From Leuconostoc lactis (GTDB lineage Bacteria > Bacillota > Bacilli > Lactobacillales > Lactobacillaceae), in contig NZ_CP042420.1 of assembly GCF_007954625.1 (NCBI RefSeq), forward strand, positions 1,500,501 to 1,564,500: a stretch of DNA of 64,000 bases, written 5' to 3'. This document shows, in pieces, positions 63,096 through 64,000 of the stretch (the stretch's first letter is position 1; every line of letters begins with the position of its first letter). A model generated the notes under the pieces. The model searched no databases. It saw nothing but the letters and a program-made list of their open reading frames with translations, and was not told the DNA's origin. Position numbers and translations under genes: made by a program.

Positions 63096-63771
63096 ATCGT
63101 CGTCCTCTGCTTTCTAGTTGCTGGATAATCTCGTCCGTGACGTGAACACCATTCACGTGGTACTTACTCTTGAATGCCGTTAACCCGATCTTGTGCAATT
63201 CCGTATGGTGTATATGGCTTAGACTGAATACCGTGTTATCGACATTGCTAATTTTGTTGCGGTCACGACCCATACCGACTGCATGCTCACCGTGAGCCAT
63301 CTCAACTGGTCGTGAACCGTCAATGACATCAAAGCCTTCCATCAATGCCCGATACTCCCAATGCGCTATCTCTTCTGGTTCTAGTGCATCCAGTGGCATA
63401 AAACTTAGTGGCACGTTATGATCAGCTACAAAGTCCAACATGAACGTGATCAATCCGGCCGCTACTGATTTCTCTACATCACGTAACGAAAACTCATCTA
63501 ATTCTTGCCAATATTCATACGATAGCTTGAACCATTGTTTGACAAATTCCGGTGCATCGCCTGACCACTTTGAAATGTCATTGAACATTGCGTAAATGAA
63601 CCGTCGTTGCTTAGCAGTGATTTCACGGTCATCTCTCACTTGTATTTCAATCAATGTCTGATTAAACAGATTGAATGTCGACTGAAATTTATTCGCGTCT
63701 TCTTCATCACGAAACCTGAATGTGATGTCTCGTCCATCTTTCTTGATCGGGTATGCCTGAAATTCTTTCAT
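63070..63771 (-). CDS. Putative HNHc nuclease (HNHc_6 type)
   Basis: 233 residues. The middle EITAKQRRFIYAMFNDISKW and the C-terminal HAVGMGRDRN...SLSHIHHTELHKIG...KYHVNGVHV pattern with spaced histidines match the phage HNHc_6 group. Found between ssb and rusA, the usual replication-module site. Confidence 0.78.
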   Translation of the reverse strand: MKEFQAYPIKKDGRDITFRFRDEEDANKFQSTFNLFNQTLIEIQVRDDREITAKQRRFIYAMFNDISKWSGDAPEFVKQWFKLSYEYWQELDEFSLRDVEKSVAAGLITFMLDFVADHNVPLSFMPLDALEPEEIAHWEYRALMEGFDVIDGSRPVEMAHGEHAVGMGRDRNKISNVDNTVFSLSHIHHTELHKIGLTAFKSKYHVNGVHVTDEIIQQLESRGRRFGSTNNRI

Positions 63772-63783
63772 GGCACTACCTTC

Positions 63784-64000
63784 TTAGAACGGTAGTTGTG
63801 AGTCATCAAATTCCATTTTGCCGTTGTCGCTATTTGCAAATGGATCAGCATTATTCATTTGGGTCGGTTGTTTAGTTGCCCCACCTTTCGGTTCCAATAG
63901 GTCAAAACTTGTGGCGTTTAATTCATTAACGTAGACACGTTGTCCGCTGTTGTTTTCATAATTTCGTGTCTGCCATTCGCCACCCATACCGACAAGTGAT
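63784..64000 (-). CDS. ssb: Single-stranded DNA-binding protein (C-terminal part)
   Basis: The frame continues past the right edge. LVGMGGEWQTRNYENNSGQR and VYVNELNATSFDLLEPK are the last OB-fold strands, then a Gln/Asn-rich linker and the acidic tip FDDSQLPF for partner binding. A phage ssb in the replication module. Confidence 0.92.
   Translation of the reverse strand, partial: SLVGMGGEWQTRNYENNSGQRVYVNELNATSFDLLEPKGGATKQPTQMNNADPFANSDNGKMEFDDSQLPF

Noticed and set aside
1..64000. CRISPR array or cas genes
   Set aside because: No regularly spaced repeats of 24-40 bp and no Cas-like protein seen.

Overview
The window looks like a chromosomal segment of a low-to-mid GC lactic acid bacterium (Lactobacillales), most likely a Weissella-type member of the Leuconostoc/Weissella branch. 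The reasons are the pyrB-pyrC-carA-carB-pyrD-pyrF-pyrE order without pyrK, PyrR and T-box leaders, a MurE with a DDPQ motif in place of the DNPR of diaminopimelate-adding enzymes, and AGGAGG-type ribosome binding sites. The genus is an inference. Almost all genes read on the minus strand; plsC, lexA, the membrane protein/ilvE pair, two host tRNAs and one IS copy read plus.

Host part (about 1-45050). 1-3733: translation genes rpsB, tsf, pyrH and frr, each unit with its own promoter and terminator. 3734-6640: yabB/yazA-type genes, plsC, yneF and an SOS-boxed lexA. 6684-15615: the de novo pyrimidine operon behind a PyrR attenuator. 15654-21257: lepB, a YheA-like gene, a class A PBP, argR, and argS with a T-box. 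21258-29672: DUF2187 protein, coaBC, an SPFH protein with a ribbon-helix-helix partner, murE, a CPA2 antiporter, dus and folC. 29769-34642: a ugp glycerol-3-phosphate ABC operon with its phosphodiesterase. 34788-38393: a 2-hydroxyacid dehydrogenase, then a branched-chain leader-peptide attenuator ahead of an EIIC-like membrane protein and a branched-chain aminotransferase. 38492-45009: tRNA-Glu, yutD, phosphoesterases, a prolidase, rplU-rpmA with L21 leader, a TetR regulator, and tRNA-Arg.

Prophage part (about 45010-64000). A siphophage-type prophage seems to lie against tRNA-Arg(UCU). From right to left on the minus strand: ssb, an HNHc-like nuclease, RusA, small regulators, a tRNA cluster, an accessory cassette (DUF4145 plus an unknown gene), a phosphoesterase, then IS copy 2, a cut distal tail protein, tail endopeptidase, an SGNH-hydrolase tail fibre, holin-like proteins, a GH25 endolysin, and a Fic gene next to IS copy 1. 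Terminase, portal, capsid and tape-measure genes are absent exactly where IS copy 2 sits, so the prophage looks defective.

The two 1850-bp IS3-family copies are inverted, equal in length, encode identical proteins, and carry a MerR-like C-terminal fragment inside their ends. The less ordinary signals are the branched-chain attenuator on a PTS-like membrane gene, the IS with a passenger and the IS-scarred prophage, a structured element with two small divergent reading frames, odd tRNA-like sequences, paired small basic proteins, and genes whose -10 boxes sit almost on their start codons.
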